Positions 45,345-56,155 of a stretch of DNA of 64,000 nt are shown here, piece after piece (positions within the stretch are counted from its first letter, which is position 1; each line of letters opens with the position of its first letter). Origin of the DNA: Dromiciops gliroides (Eukaryota; Chordata; Mammalia; Microbiotheria; Microbiotheriidae). The notes beneath the pieces are model-generated. The model had not been told where the DNA came from and made no database searches. It saw only the letters and a program-made list of their open reading frames with translations. The stretch covers positions 542,138,211 to 542,202,210 of the forward strand of contig NC_057861.1 of NCBI RefSeq assembly GCF_019393635.1, in the 5' to 3' direction. The position numbers and the translations under genes are program-made.

Positions 45345-45760
45345 CATTATTAATAGCTGCCATTTGTATAGGACTTTAAAGCTTATAAACTGTTTCACAT
45401 CTGTTATCCAACTTAAACCTAGTAAAAAGCTTGTTGTGGTCTAAATACTACAGGTATTTCTGATTTTACAAATCAGAAAACTGAGGCTTAGAAGCTTTAA
45501 GTGGGGGCAGCTAGGTGGTGCAGTGGATAGAGCACCGGCCCTGGAGTCAGGAGGACCTGAGTTCAAATCCGGCCTCAGACACTTAACACTTACTAGCTGT
45601 GTGACCCTGGGCAAGTCACTTAACCCCAATTGCCTCACTAAAAAAAAAAAAGAAGAAGCTTTAAGTGACTTGTCCATTGTCATACAACTCATAAGTGTGA
45701 AAAGGGAGGATTGAAACCAAAATCTCTTTCTGACTCTAAATGCAAGACCCTTTAGCTACA
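45345..45760 (-). mobile_element. MIR-like SINE split by a WSINE
   Basis: aatcagaaaactgaggctta before, and gtgacttgtccattgtcata after, the inserted SINE. Confidence 0.55.
45504..45653 (+). mobile_element. WSINE1-like SINE in intron 2
   Basis: Perfect 14-bp duplications agaagctttaagtg at 45490-45503 and 45654-45667. It ends only 165 bp before exon 3 and looks little diverged. Confidence 0.92.
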
Positions 45761-45818
45761 TTTTTTTCAAAAGCACAGTTGAAGGCTGTCCCCCCCCCCC
45801 CTTTTCTTTCCTGAATAG

Positions 45819-46001
45819 CGATGGAATCCAGTTGGTGGTTTCTGTGAAAAGCTCATGCCTAGTGACCGCTGGCAGTGGAGCGACGTGAGTGGGCTCAAGC
45901 ACCAACAGCTGGATAGTTTGGTGCTGCCATCACCACACTGGGAGTGGGAATCTGACTGGTACGTGGATGAAAATTTTGGAGGGGAACCCACCGAGAAAGG
46001 G
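45819..46001 (+). CDS. TECPR1: TECPR1 exon 3, residues 76-136 (dysferlin domain, N part)
   Basis: The acceptor follows a long C/T tract and ends ctgaatag at 45818. The donor is GGG|gtaggt. The exon is exactly 61 codons, phase 0 at both ends. It encodes RWNPVGGFCEKLMPSDRWQW and continues with WSDVSG, the W-x-W pair of HWEWESDW, and YVDENFGGEPTEKG. This is the N-terminal DysF motif, which in TECPR1 folds with the next exon into the module that recognises sphingomyelin on the cytosolic face of damaged lysosomes. A 166-aa antisense open frame here is an artefact of sequence composition. Confidence 0.95.
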
Positions 46002-46331
46002 GTAGGTGACTCAAATCCCCACCCACTTAGATTCCCTCTAGGAAGTCTTTGGCCGGGCTCCTCCTCTGAAATGCTGCTGTCCCCTCTGCACCACTTGGAA
46101 TTAGCATCCCCACCCCTGCCACCGTCCCACCTCCATCCTGGCCACTGCTGTGTGTGCCATCCCTGCTTGCTCTGCTGTGATTGATGTGCTTGTGTGTGAT
46201 GTTGCTGTCTCTTTCTGGATACTCTGCCCCATCTTCCTTCTGCCCTCCCTATGTCCTGACCACCCACCCCAATGCTTTCTCCACATTCTTCTACCTGAAC
46301 CTCATAAAGGAAAACTCCCTTGTTGTTTCAG

Positions 46332-46454
46332 GGATGGACGTATGCCATGGACTTCCCTGCCACCTACACTAGGGACAAGAAATGGAACTCCTGTGTGCGG
46401 CGGCGGAAGTGGATCCGCTACAGGAGATACAAATCCCGGGACACATGGGCCAAG
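46332..46454 (+). CDS. TECPR1: TECPR1 exon 4, residues 137-177 (dysferlin domain, C part)
   Basis: The acceptor tgttgtttcag ends at 46331. The exon is 41 codons, phase 0/0: GWTYAMDFPATYTRDKKWNS, then CVRRRKWIRYRRYKSRDTWAK. The tryptophan codon at 46383-46385 is residue 154 by this gene model. As I recall, published work found W154 of human TECPR1 critical for sphingomyelin binding. The basic run RRRKWIRYRR is typical of DysFC. Oddity: the donor is AAG|gtctcc, with non-consensus bases at +3 to +6, unlike every other donor in the gene. Length and family alignment still support this boundary, because exon 5 continues with IPSHDDPK as in human. Confidence 0.92.
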
Positions 46455-46455
46455 G

Positions 46456-46957
46456 TCTCCCTGTTCCATTTTCTTTTCTTCTTCTTTTTTTTTTGATGCA
46501 TTACCATGTGGATCAGAAGTAGTTGAATGAAGGTCACAAAAGAAAGCTCTTTGCAATTCAAGCAGCACGATATTAGATATTATATGTGGAAATATAAATA
46601 TGCCCACATTCTCAACCCAGCCCATTTCTTATACTTCACGTTAGTCCTCCATGCCTCCCCATTGAAGTGCTATCATGCTCACCCGATTGACCCACCAGCT
46701 GTAGGATGTGGGCTTTTAAGTCGGTGGGAGGTTTACTTTTTCTCCCCCCCCCTTTAAAAAATGTTTTCCTAGTTACTTTATATTTTTTGTTACAGTCTGT
46801 TTATATACACTGGAGAGTCCTGCACCTTAGTAATTTTGTCATTTCATACCCCGGGTCCTTTTTCTCTTCCTGTGTATGCGTGAGGGGGTGTTTCTCATTG
46901 GTGGAGCTGGGCTTGAATTAAAACATCCATACTCTCTGAAAACCACTTTCCCCTTTA
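46456..46957. other. TECPR1 intron 4, 5' end: no gene
   Basis: A T-rich stretch follows the weak exon-4 donor; no alternative consensus donor was seen in the first 100 bases. Confidence 0.4.
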
Positions 46958-47115
46958 GGTCACAGAACCATAGATTCAGAGTCCACATAGTTCAGCCTTC
47001 TCCTTTTACAGATGAGGAAACTGAGGCCTAACTAAAGTTATATGCGTGTCCAAGATCATGCATAAGGGTCAGAGGTGGGATTTGAACCCGGGTCCTTTTG
47101 ACTCCAGAGCCAGTA
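46958..47115 (-). mobile_element. MIR SINE
   Basis: ttttacagatgaggaaactg, aggtgggatttgaacccggg, ttgactccagagccagtact. Confidence 0.75.
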
Positions 47116-47519
47116 CTATTTGAAGTGTAATGTCAAGATGGCAGGACTAGATATGGGTTGCAATCTGTGGTCATAGAATTGAGCAAAACCAGTGGGCCCA
47201 TGTGGAGAGCAAACTTATATCTTTGGCCTTATGGACACTGTACTTCAGTCGGCCGAACTAACTCGTCATAGTTACCCATGATAAGTTAAGTAAGACCAAA
47301 ACTCTTAAATGCTGGCCTGCCCTCAATTTATCTGTTTGTTTCTTTCTTTGAGCTCATAGGCCTGTAGCTTCAGGCAGAAGGTCACACTATTTTACCTTGT
47401 CCTAACAAGGCCTCAAATGCCAAGTTTACACTTTCCTGCCATTTCCTGTTGCGTCCCCCACACCCCCCGCCAAAAAAGAAAGATTGACATAGGATAAAAC
47501 TACTTGTCCTCTGTGGTCC

Positions 47520-47860
47520 AGTGACACAGACAAGCTACTCTACCTTCTGACTGCTTATTCTCACTGTTTTTCCCTTATGCCTGGAATTCTCTCCATCTCC
47601 ATCTCCTGACTTTCCTGGCCTCCTTCAAGCCCCACCTAAAATCCCACCTTCTACAAGAAGCCTTTTCCAGTCCCCCTTAATGCTAGTGCCTCTCTTCTGA
47701 GACAATCTCCAATTTATCATGTACGTATCTTGTTTTTTTACATAGTCGTCTTCAGCTTGTCTCCCACCTTGAGGGGAAGGACTGTCTTTTACTTTTCTTT
47801 GTACCCACCATTCTTAGTACAAAGTCGGTGCTTTATAAATTATTGACTGACTGATTTGAT
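47520..47860 (+). mobile_element. L2 3' end
   Basis: tgcctggaattctctccatc, ttctacaagaagccttttcc, then gaggggaaggactgtctttt, ttataaattattgactgact. Confidence 0.75.
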
Positions 47861-47879
47861 CTAAAAGATACTCTGCAGC

Positions 47880-47885
47880 CACACA

Positions 47886-47925
<40 letters not shown>

Positions 47926-47930
47926 TCTAT
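47880..47930. repeat. (AC)n microsatellite
   Basis: Two AC runs separated by at. Confidence 0.9.
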
Positions 47931-48104
47931 TGATCTATCTATCTGTCTATACCTCATTCAAACATTTGCCACATGTGGATTGTTCATGTGACCCCCCCCC
48001 CTCCCCAAAAGAACCCTGGACTTGTCAGAGGCTCTGAATTCTGCTTCTGACTCCAGCACTGTGGAGCTCTGTGACTTGGGGCAAGCCATCAAACAGATCT
48101 AAGT

Positions 48105-48300
48105 GTAGTGTGATGGGAAGCTCACTGGACTTGGAGCTAGGAAGGCCTGGGTTCAGTTCCTGTTTCAGGTACTTCATAGATGTGTGACCCTGGGCAAGTC
48201 ATTTGATCTCTGAGGGCTTCAGTTTTCTCATTTGTAAAATGAGGGGGTTAGACATAAAGATCTCTGGGATCCCTTCTGGCTTTACATCTATGATTTATGG
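48105..48300 (+). mobile_element. MIR/Ther SINE
   Basis: gtgtgaccctgggcaagtca, gttttctcatttgtaaaatg, tgggatcccttctggcttta. Confidence 0.7.
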
Positions 48301-48824
48301 CTACTTTTCATTCATTTATTTATTTGTTTGCGGCTATTTTTCTCATCTGAGTCCAACCTCATAGCATGGCTAGGAGATTCAGTGAGGAAAATAGGTGTCA
48401 AAATAGTCTGCATACATATTCTTTTTATTATGAATGTAAATAGCTTGTACACAAAGAACTTAATCACCTCCAGACTGTTTCCATACAATTCTCTTATCAT
48501 CTCTATCTTTATTCAGCACAGGTATAGGTTTTCATACATACTGTTGTAATGGGTGTGTAAATATTTTGCATTCAATCTTTTTTACTTAACAGTCTTTCAT
48601 ACACACATTTCCATGCATCAAGAGAGTTTGCATACTTGTAATTTAAAAATAACTGTATAGTAGGCTATTGTAGCAAGAAGCAGCATGGATGGCAGATAGA
48701 TGGAGCCACAGATATGGACTAAGGGATTTGGGGCTTTCAGTCTGGCCCATACTGGCTGTGTGACTGTGGACAAACCACTTACCCTCTCAATGTCCCTGGA
48801 CAGCACTTAGACCAGGTCTTCTTA

Positions 48825-49170
48825 ACCTGAGGTTGGGGAAGGTTTTTTGTTTGTTTGTTTGTTTTTTTAAAGTGAGGCAATTGGGGTTAAGTGACTTGCC
48901 CAGGGTCACACAGCTAGTAAGTGTTAAGTGTCTGAGGCTGGATTTGAACTCAGGTACTCCTGACTCCAGGGCCGGTGCTCTATTCACTACACCACCTACC
49001 TGCCCCTTTTTAAACATTTTGATAGGGATATTTCATGTAATTGGATTCTTTTATAATTCTATTTATTTTATTTTATGCATTTAAAAACTGCCTTTTGAGA
49101 AGGAAACCATAAGTTTCACCAGCCTGCCAAAAGGCTCTATGACACAAAAAAAGCTAAGGACCCCCAGGTC
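48825..49170. mobile_element. hAT-like non-autonomous DNA transposon, copy 2
   Basis: Ends aggtcttcttaacctga and aaaagctaaggacccccagg form imperfect inverted repeats. Interior ttttatgcatttaaaaactg and tttcaccagcctgccaaaag match copy 1 at 24939. Confidence 0.55.
48866..49006 (-). mobile_element. WSINE1-like SINE in hAT-like element
   Basis: Antisense copy near the left end of the hAT-like element, as in copy 1. Confidence 0.88.
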
Positions 49171-49444
49171 AGACCACCAGTTGCTAATCTGCATCAGTGG
49201 AGAGGATTTCCACAGCTAGAGTTCCTAACACTGATCAAATCATAGATCTGGAGCAAAAAAAAGATCTTTTGCCTGTGTGACTCCCCAAAAAAGTCTAAAT
49301 GGAAGTTGACTGAACTGTTTCCCTTTTGTTATGGGTCAAATAAAAACTCTCTGAAAAAAAGTAAGATGTCCTATACTATTAGACTTGGGTATTACGTTGA
49401 TTATTCTTGCTAAACTGCTATTTTTTACCCTTTTTAATTTTTTG

Positions 49445-49720
49445 TTCCAAAGCTGGCTAATGGGGGTTGAGGGTAGGGAAAGAGGGAAGAGGTAAATGGA
49501 GGTGATGTAAAAACAAAAGATACCAGTAAAATAAATGTCTTAGAGAAGCTGAGTTATAGAGTAGAGAGAGCTGGTCAGGGAAGCCAGGAAGACCTGAGTT
49601 CGTGTCCTGCTTCTGATGCTCACTGGCTCTGTGATGCTGGGCAAGCCCCTTGACCCTCAGTGTTCTGTCCTCTAGGTAGCCTCTAAGAAGAAGAACAGAG
49701 AAGGGGCTGACCTGCACTGG
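49445..49720 (+). mobile_element. Short L1 3' end followed by Ther SINE
   Basis: L1-type ggtgatgtaaaaacaaaaga at about 49501, then gaagacctgagttcgtgtcc, gctgggcaagccccttgacc. Confidence 0.5.
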
Positions 49721-49896
49721 TAGAGGAAATATCCTCACTTGGGAGTTCCTTATGTCAATGAAATCACAGATGTAGTCCCTATTTAAAAAAAAAAATTATT
49801 ATGAATTTAATGAACACCAAAAAAGAGCATTTTAGAATAGAAAGTAGAACAAAAGATTTTATGTGATCTAGTCTCTCTTTCTAGTCCTTGTACCCC

Positions 49897-49942
<46 letters not shown>

Positions 49943-50051
49943 ATATGTACACACATGTGTATAGTATTATATTTGTCTACAGTGCATTATATATGTGATA
50001 TATATAGTATTTGTATATAGTACATTATATATCACATATATGTAATGCACT
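49897..50051. repeat. (GT)n microsatellite and 71-bp inverted repeat
   Basis: A GT run (about 49909-49935) is followed by TA-rich text. agtgcattatatatgtgata at 49981 pairs with atatgtaatgcact ending at 50051. Confidence 0.85.
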
Positions 50052-50245
50052 ATTTGTTGATGTTGTTCAGTCACGTCTGATTCTTAGGGACCACATTTGG
50101 GATTTTCTTGGCAAAGATATTGGATTCGTTTGCCATTTCCTTCTCTACCTCATTTTACAGATGAGGAAACTGATGCAAACAGGAAAATGAATCTTCCTGA
50201 CTCCAGGCCTTGGTACTCTATCCACTGTGCCATGTAGCTGCCCTT
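50052..50245 (-). mobile_element. SINE with RTE-type tail (Wallsi-like), internally deleted
   Basis: gttgttcagtcacgtctgat, tcttggcaaagatattggat. The gtcacacagctag core segment is missing. Confidence 0.75.
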
Positions 50246-50556
50246 GGAATTCCCTATACACAATATAATACTATATCCTTGCATAATAATGATGGCCAAG
50301 TGTTTGTCTTGCAGAATCTTAGGCAAATGTGTCTGCTACATTTTGACTCGCAGGAAATGGATCAGGCTTAGCTAATAGAAGAATGAAAGGTCAAAGAGGG
50401 ATAGAAATTTTGGACCTTTCAGTAACGATGGTGATAGAGAATTTAATATAAATATTGCATTCTCCTAAAGGGTAGGAAGGAAGATTTTGGAGTATTCATT
50501 CTATTTCATGGTCCCATTAGTTGGTTTCCTCTTGGGCTCTTCCTTCTTTGTTTCAG

Positions 50557-50682
50557 ATTCCATCCCACGATGACCCTAAACAGCTTCCTGACCCTTTCAA
50601 TGATCTCTCCATTGGAGGATGGGAAATCACAGATGAACCTGTAGGTCGACTATCTGTGTGGGCAGTTTCTCTGCAAGGCAAG
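50557..50682 (+). CDS. TECPR1: TECPR1 exon 5, residues 178-219
   Basis: The acceptor ttctttgtttcag ends at 50556 and the donor is AAG|gtagta. It is 42 codons, phase 0/0: IPSHDDPKQLPDPFNDLS, then IGGWEITDEPVGRLSVWAVSLQGK. The acidic/proline linker (DPKQLPDPF) joins the dysferlin domain to the first canonical tectonin repeat, which starts at about residue 209 (LSVWAVSLQGK). The intron falls between the GK turn and the VWYR strand of that repeat. Confidence 0.95.
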
Positions 50683-51535
50683 GTAGTACTATGGTTTTTA
50701 TTTTTATCCTTTCTCCTAGCCTGGGGTAGGGAATGAGGATAAGGGAAGGAGGTAGGGTATGTCCAGTCAGACTTGTTTTCATTGAGATTCGATGATGGAG
50801 TCTATTTCCTCATGTAGATGTAGAAAGGTGATGAAATGTTTTTCTTTTAAATTTCCTAGTAGTTCACTTTGGTGTTGAAGATGCCTAGTACTTTGTCATC
50901 AGTGAGCCATTATTTATAGATCACCTACTTTCCATAACTCTGGTCTATAACAAAACTTCCTCTTTAGGAAGCCATAATCCTTCAGAGTACCCTATGCACA
51001 CACTGTATTATACCAAACTACATTTGTCCTCTGAATCAGGCTGTAGTTCTTACTTTGTGTGGATGGACACCAAGTCTGGCTTTGCCTGTGTGCCCTGCAT
51101 GTTCCCTTCATCAAATGTAACCCTGAAGTCTCTGGATGTTCCTGCCTTGTCTGTTCATCCTCCTAAATTAGAACACAGATGAAGGCTTGGCCCAGGTGTC
51201 TGTAGCAACTAATGTGAAGCCTCATGGTTTAGCTATCACTGTTGATGAGCTTCTGGCTACAAGTACAAGACTTTCACTTGTCCTTTTCTCCATCATAACC
51301 ATCATTGAGCCCCTCTATCTTTGCATACATACATGTTTCCCTTCAACATAGGGTTTCTGCCCTTCTTTTCCTCTGTCTTCACCCAGTATATCACTGTGTA
51401 GTTATAAATGTATATGTATACCATGAAATTAAAGAGATTGAAAAATATTGCACTTATTTTACCTGATTGACCTCCACCCCACCCCAACCAAACCAAAACA
51501 AACAAGAAACAAGGTGAAATTTTTGTTTTGTTTTT

Positions 51536-51680
51536 TCTTTTTTTTGCGAGGCAATGAGAGTTAAGTGACTTGCCTAGGGTCATATAGCTAGCAAGTGTCA
51601 AGTGTCTGAGGTCAGATTTGAACTCAGGTCCATCTGAATCCAGGGCCGGTGCTTTATCCACTGTGCCATCTAGCTGCCCC
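51536..51680 (-). mobile_element. WSINE1-like SINE in intron 5
   Basis: acaaggtgaaa on both sides. Confidence 0.88.
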
Positions 51681-51689
51681 CAACAAGGT

Positions 51690-51905
51690 GAAAGTCTATC
51701 TATTTTTCAAGGCCCAGCTAGATATTGCCTCCTCAGATTATCTCACTCCTTCAAGATTTCCCCTTCTGAAGTCCTGTAGTATTTACTATTTATGCTATTT
51801 ATTTGAAGCTCAGCAGATACTGCCTAACATTGTTAATTATCTCTCTGTGTGTATTTGATGTCTCCTCAGCTAGACTCACAGGTTCCTTCAGTGTAAGCAG
51901 TGTTT
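51690..51905 (+). mobile_element. L2 fragment
   Basis: tttttcaaggcccagctaga, cagattatctcactccttca, cagctagactcacaggttcc. Confidence 0.6.
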
Positions 51906-52617
51906 TATTCTTTTTTTAAATTCTTTTTTAATGTGGCATCCCCTTTCCCTCTCCCTCCCCTCTCCCCCCAGGCCTAGCACACTATTGAACACAGAGCAGA
52001 TAACTGATGTTTTTTAAAGGAAAGGAGATTGGGCCCCTTTATTCTGATCAGAGAAGGTGAGACCAATTAGCCAGGAACAGAACAGGGGTATAAGCATGTG
52101 TGTGTGGGAATGTATCCCTTAAGTGTATTCAAGCTACCTAGGAATAAATATGCAAGATGACCACTAGCCTTCAGGATCTGCTCTGGTGAAGAAAAGCAGC
52201 AACACAGAATATCAAACAAATGGTGTTTGGGGTTTTTTTAAATTTCTGTTTTGGCTTTGTAATGGTTTTGGTAAATTTTCCACACTATTTTGATTGCGCT
52301 TTATCCAGAAATCATTTCTATTTAGCCTTAGAATAGCTTGCCTTCCAAATTGTATTTGTCTTAGGCAAATATTAAAATTATGTTTACTTCCCTGTACACA
52401 TGCTGGTTAATGCCTGGCAGGTGAGATGGGTTGGGGAATGTGGTGGGGAGGAGGGGGGGAAGAGGAGGAAGGAGCCCAAGAACAAATGGCAGAGTTAAGT
52501 GGTAGCCTGACTGGGATCAGAAATTTGACAAAATAATTCATGAAATAGTGAAGCCCAAATATGGATAGTGAAAAATTGACTATGTGCATGTGTCTATAGA
52601 ATTAGTGTTTATTGAAT
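51906..52617. other. TECPR1 intron 5: no gene recognised
   Basis: Unique-looking with a G/A-rich patch at 52425-52475. Confidence 0.35.
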
Positions 52618-52770
52618 AGTTCATAGGATCATAAATGTAAATCTGGAGGGATCTGAGGCTACCTAGTCCAACCTTCCCATTTATAGATAAGGAAACTGCT
52701 CAGGGAATTTAAATGACTTGCCCAGGGTCACACAGGTAATAATTGTCCCAGACAGGATTTGAACCTAGTT
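52618..52770 (-). mobile_element. MIR SINE
   Basis: agataaggaaactgctcagg, gacttgcccagggtcacaca, caggatttgaacctagttcc. Confidence 0.75.
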
Positions 52771-54180
52771 CCTGTTTTGTGTCAGATATATACAAGTAGT
52801 TCAACATTGCCCCTGACCGCAATAAATAAGGCTTACAATTTAGAGAGGCAAGAAACAAATAATATGCAAGAAACAAACAGTAATATAAAACTGTAATTAA
52901 GAACTAAATTAAATCTGCTCAAGTGAAAAAATACATGGGATAGTTCAATGGGTGACCAAGGAGAAAGATCAGTCACAGCCACAGTAGCTGAATCATACAT
53001 ACATTCTTAGAAATGGGAGAAGGCAGAGTCACCGAGCAGACTGTTAACTTTTTTCTCACTTTGCATATCCTTTAGGCCTCTGGGTGGGACCAATAAAACT
53101 TGCACATTTGCACATGACAAAGCCCAGACATTTCCTTTACCCTTCTTAGGACCTCCTCTTTTCCACCACCCCATTCCTGGAGCCTTAGGCTGGATTTGTC
53201 CCCCTCATCCATCCAGAATGAGTCGTAAAGATCCCAATACCCACGATCCTCATTAACCTTCCTGCTCCTTCTTTGCCTGGCCTCCTTCTGACATCCAACT
53301 TCCTCTTTGGACGGGACTTGCTTTTTCATTGTTCAGGGATGCCTTAAGTATAGGCCTCCACTAGGGGGACATGTAGGACAAACTATGTTGCCACTATTTG
53401 CAGCCTATTACCTCTCTGCCCCTGAACCATGGGCTATTTAAAAACTGGTGTGTGTGTGTGTGTAGTTTTGGGGCATGTGTGTATATCTGTATGTAGACAT
53501 TCATGTATGCAATTGAATATACATGTGATTGTGTGTATGTTGCCGCCATATTTAGCAGAGTGCTTAGTCTATCTTCTGCTTAGTATAATAAGCCGACACA
53601 GTCAAAGGCCAGGACTTTACACTTTTGAGCTTGAAAGCAGTCATAATGCTTAGGTTGAGATCTGGGGGTTGAAGAGCCACGTTCTGTTTAAAGATTCCAG
53701 CACTGCATGTGGGAGGCAGATAGCTATGGAGCCAGAATGACTTCTTTCAGCCCTCCTCCCAAGCTTTGGGAACAGGTTTTCAATCTTCTGGGTTAGACAC
53801 GTCTACAGAAGGCTAAGTCTCAGTGAAAGTCGGGGAGTTCTTGCTGAGTTTATTTAAAGCTTTGGTGCTTGTATTTAATCCCAACCGGTTCTCTAAATAT
53901 CAAGGCAAACATAGTGACAACTGTTCTGACCCTGACTTAGGCAGCTTACCTAGTCAAGGTGAACGTAAGAAAATGTTAGTCTTTCTTTGACCCAAAGCAA
54001 AGCCACTAGGAACTGTCAGAAACCTACAGCCTCTTACGTAAATAAATACTGTTTAAGGAGTAAAGAGAATAGTCTCTGTTGGAGGGGAAATTCTGTACTG
54101 ATTCATAGCTATGGATCAGAAAGAGGTCCTTACACCAGCACACAGCATACTTGAAGTTTTCCATTATGCATTTTTCTTTC
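52771..54180. other. TECPR1 intron 5, 3' part: no gene recognised
   Basis: A short (GT)n lies at 53444-53463. Otherwise unique sequence; open frames lack motifs. Confidence 0.35.
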
Positions 54181-54187
54181 TTTCTAG

Positions 54188-54362
54188 GTATGGTACAGAG
54201 AAGATGTCTGCCACCCAAACCCTGAGGGCTCTTCTTGGTCACTTGTAGAAACCCCTGGGGAAGCAGTACAAATCAGCTGTGGGCCCTATGATCTCCTCTG
54301 GGCTACCCTTTGGGAAGGTCAAGCAATGGTTCGAGAAGGAATTGATAGAAATAACCCTAAAG
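54188..54362 (+). CDS. TECPR1: TECPR1 exon 6, residues 220-278 (tectonin repeats 1-2)
   Basis: The acceptor tttctttctag ends at 54187 and the donor is AAAG|gtaatg. The exon is 175 nt, entering in phase 0 and leaving 1 nt of a glycine codon (phase 1). It encodes VWYREDVCHPNPEGSSWSLV, then ETPGEAVQISCGPYDLLWAT and LWEGQAMVREGIDRNNPK. The repeating pattern of V/L-W, R-E/x-G/D-V/I, N-P-x-G-S-S-W is the tectonin beta-propeller signature. Repeat 1 is completed here and repeat 2 begun. Confidence 0.95.
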
Positions 54363-54477
54363 GTAATGAGCAGATGGTCGCTAACCCAGAGTCTCATGTC
54401 CCCTGAAAGCTCAGAGAGCCCTAGAGAACTCTTGCCTGATCTTAGATTTCTTATATTTTTATTTTGGGTGCATATAG

Positions 54478-54578
54478 GCAGTTCCTGGTCAATAGTGGAA
54501 CCACCAGTGCCTGAAAATGGGATCATGCACGTCTCTGTTGGTGTCAGCGTGGTCTGGGCAGTCACTAAAGACAGAAAA
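54478..54578 (+). CDS. TECPR1: TECPR1 exon 7, residues 278-311 (tectonin repeats 2-3)
   Basis: It follows intron 6, which is only 115 bp and ends catatag. The first two bases complete the split glycine codon, and SSWSIVEPPVPENGIMHVSV, GVSVVWAVTKDRK follow. The donor is AAA|gtaaga. The exon leaves in phase 0 and closes tectonin repeat 2 before opening repeat 3. The phase-1 junction and the very short intron are consistent with the frame of both neighbours. Confidence 0.94.
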
Positions 54579-54671
54579 GTAAGAGTTGGAGGGAATCTGA
54601 AGCCTACATTTTGCTCCCTTTTGTGATATTAATATATTATTACTTTTTCATTGATTTTGTGACTCCATTCT

Positions 54672-55035
54672 TTTTTTTTCCATAAAAGTATTTCATTATT
54701 TTCCAGTTACATGTAGAGATAGTTTTCAACATTTGTTTTTATAAGATTTCTAGTTTCGAATTTTTCTTCCTCCTTCCCCTCCCTCCTCCCTCCCTAAGAC
54801 AGCAAGCAATCTGATATAGGTTATATATCTACAATCACATTAAACATATTTCTGCAGTAGTCATGCTATGAAAGAAGAATCAGAGCAAAAAGGAAATACA
54901 AAAAAAAAAGTAGAAACAGTATGGTTCAATCTGCATCTAGATTCCATAGTTCTTTTTTTCTGGATTTGGAGAGCAATTTTCCATCATGAGTCCTTTGGAA
55001 CTATCTTGGACCATTGTATTGCTGAGAAGAGTATG
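54672..55035 (-). mobile_element. L1 3' end (antisense) in intron 7
   Basis: attttccagttacatgtaga, aagcaatctgatataggtta, gtcctttggaactatcttgg: same 3' UTR subtype as the young L1 at 21928. Confidence 0.8.
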
Positions 55036-55795
55036 ACTCCATTCTTGACATAGAACAAAGTAGACATTAGCCCCATAACTTGTATCGTCTGTTGAAATTG
55101 TCATTTCTGGGTCATGTGATAACTACCCAAAAGTACTGTACAGTCCTCTGAATTGTAGCATGCCTTCTCAACTCTTACTTAGCGTGTTTGACTAGTAGTG
55201 GCTGCAGAACCTTTTCCCCATGCCCAGAGATGCCAAGATGAGAAACAGCTCTCGTCAAAGTGATAGAGATCATTTGATTTAATATAACATTGAGCCTTCA
55301 CTTCTTGGAGATGCCCCGGGGTCAGCCTCCTCTGTTTCTGCATCTAGATTTTCTTCCAGTTTCAGATACTGCAAATTCACGTTTAAAGTCATGACTCTGG
55401 AGGCTAGGCACGAACCACAGCCTGGCAGGAAAGATGCCTTATGTTCTCTGTTTGCTACTTCCTGAGAACTGAAGGTAGACTAAGACCTTTTAGAAAGCCT
55501 TCCCACAGAAAAGATGAATGCCTTACTCCGCAGCCAACCAGAGAATTAAATTAACCAGAACCCCCAGACATTCTGGCTAATTGAGGTTTTTCTATATTCT
55601 TTGTTATGCCTAAGTAGTTGTGAGCTCCAATAGAATTTAAAAGCAGACTTGGTCTCAGCCCTTGGGTTACTCTCTAGATTTGATAGACAGAGGAAACACC
55701 ATCTAGGGGAGAAGGGCAGCCACTGCCCTGGCTGGTAATGGAGCCAGTGTCCTCCCTCTTTCATGCCTGCTGGTAATGCCTGCTGTGAAAGAGCA
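55036..55795. other. TECPR1 intron 7: no gene recognised
   Basis: Unique-looking sequence. Confidence 0.35.
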
Positions 55796-55799
55796 CAGC

Positions 55800-56155
55800 T
55801 GGCAGTAGGGTGGTTCCTGGCACTGGAGTCAGGCTGGAATACCAGCTGGCATTAGCTCTGAGTCATTGCATGAGGTCTTTAACCTCTGAACCTCAGTGGA
55901 CCCAATATCTACATCTGTAAGAGGAATGTTGCAAAGGTAAGTGAGATCAGACATCTCACTTCAGGAGGAAAGATCTTATAGCAACAGCATGTGTTTGGGA
56001 AGTGCCTACTAAAACTCTCAGCCTCTGTCAGCCTCAGTTTCCTCATCTGTAAAATGGGTGTAATAATAGCACCTACCTCATGGGGTGGTCATGAGGTTCA
56101 ACAATGAGAGATCTGCACACCTTAAAGTGTTATATTAATGCTGACTGCCATATAA
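55800..56155 (+). mobile_element. Two Ther/MIR CORE-SINE segments
   Basis: ctggcactggagtcaggctg with tttaacctctgaacctcagt, then cctcagtttcctcatctgta, caccttaaagtgttatatta. Confidence 0.6.

Noticed and set aside
45767-46267. A 166-codon minus-strand open frame
   Set aside because: Antisense to TECPR1 exon 3 and its flanks; no domain, and the + strand coding is certain.
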